IMG/VR virus record: IMGVR_UViG_3300024999_000312
Location: 1-28,542 of that record
Reading direction: 5' to 3' (one strand)
DNA: 28,542 nucleotides
From: a virus
Each line of letters starts with the position of its first letter. Position 1 is the first letter of the stretch. A model generated the notes under the pieces. The model was given only the letters and a program-made list of their open reading frames with translations. It ran no database searches and was not told the DNA's origin. Positions 28,460 through 28,542 of the stretch are shown here, piece by piece. Position numbers and translations under genes: made by a program.

Positions 28460-28542
28460 AAGTTATTTTGATAATTCCGCGCCGAAATTTTCATACCGAA
28501 AACCTAACAAAATCACGACTACAAATGGAGCAATGCAGCATT
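28460..28542 (-). other. Right edge of the window, possible C terminus of an upstream gene
   Basis: On the minus strand one frame is open from the edge for 26 codons and stops at TAA (28463-28465), three bases before the helicase ATG. A second frame contains LHCSICSRDFVRFSV and stops about 33 bases earlier, reminiscent of a small zinc site. The stretch is too short to choose between them or to exclude non-coding sequence. No promoter is evident. Confidence 0.25.

Noticed and set aside
1-28542. tRNA or rRNA genes
   Set aside because: No cloverleaf with a T-loop GTTCRANNC core and matching acceptor ends, and no rRNA-like segment, was seen on either strand by eye.

Overview
The window is a stretch of a temperate, long-tailed (siphovirus-type) phage or prophage. 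Every convincing gene lies on the minus strand, so the map reads from the right edge (28.5 kb) to the left edge (1). Genes are tightly packed with many ATGA, TGATG and TAATG overlaps. The host cannot be named from the sequence. The moderately GC-rich coding style with AGGAG-type ribosome sites, and the resemblance of several small proteins to ones I associate with prophages of Desulfobacterota and other proteobacteria, suggest a Gram-negative host; this is inference.

Right part (28.5-22.0 kb): a D5-type SF3 helicase, an AT-rich 263-base gap carrying copies of the repeat ATGAGTAAATGAGTAAA (candidate origin or operator), a CHC2/Toprim primase, a zinc-ribbon/coiled-coil protein, small genes, a probable small terminase and a complete tyrosine recombinase. 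Middle (22.0-14.2 kb): small phage genes, the GpA-type large terminase, then an accessory block of about eleven genes. That block includes a PAPS-reductase-like PP-loop protein and a DUF5131 (phage Gp37/Gp68) protein with a CxxxCxxC radical-SAM-like motif. It separates the terminase from the head genes.

Left part (14.2-0 kb): a morphogenesis module in lambda order. It runs gpW, gpB portal, a fused U35 protease/scaffold/Mu-gpT-like capsid protein, a possible decoration protein, FII-, Z- and U-like connector proteins, a V-like tail tube protein, a terminator, G and G-T chaperones joined by a -1 frameshift at A AAA AAC, a 1338-residue tape measure protein, and tail-tip/fibre genes. The last gene runs off the left edge.

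The points most worth a second look are the repeat-bearing gap between helicase and primase, a 13-bp inverted repeat that would bury the gpW start codon, a 31-bp tandem duplication that shifts the primase C terminus out of frame, an internal ribosome site inside the protease-capsid fusion, a leader element shared by several accessory genes, and the PP-loop/DUF5131 cassette. No lysis genes, repressor, tRNA, CRISPR array or att site could be recognised.
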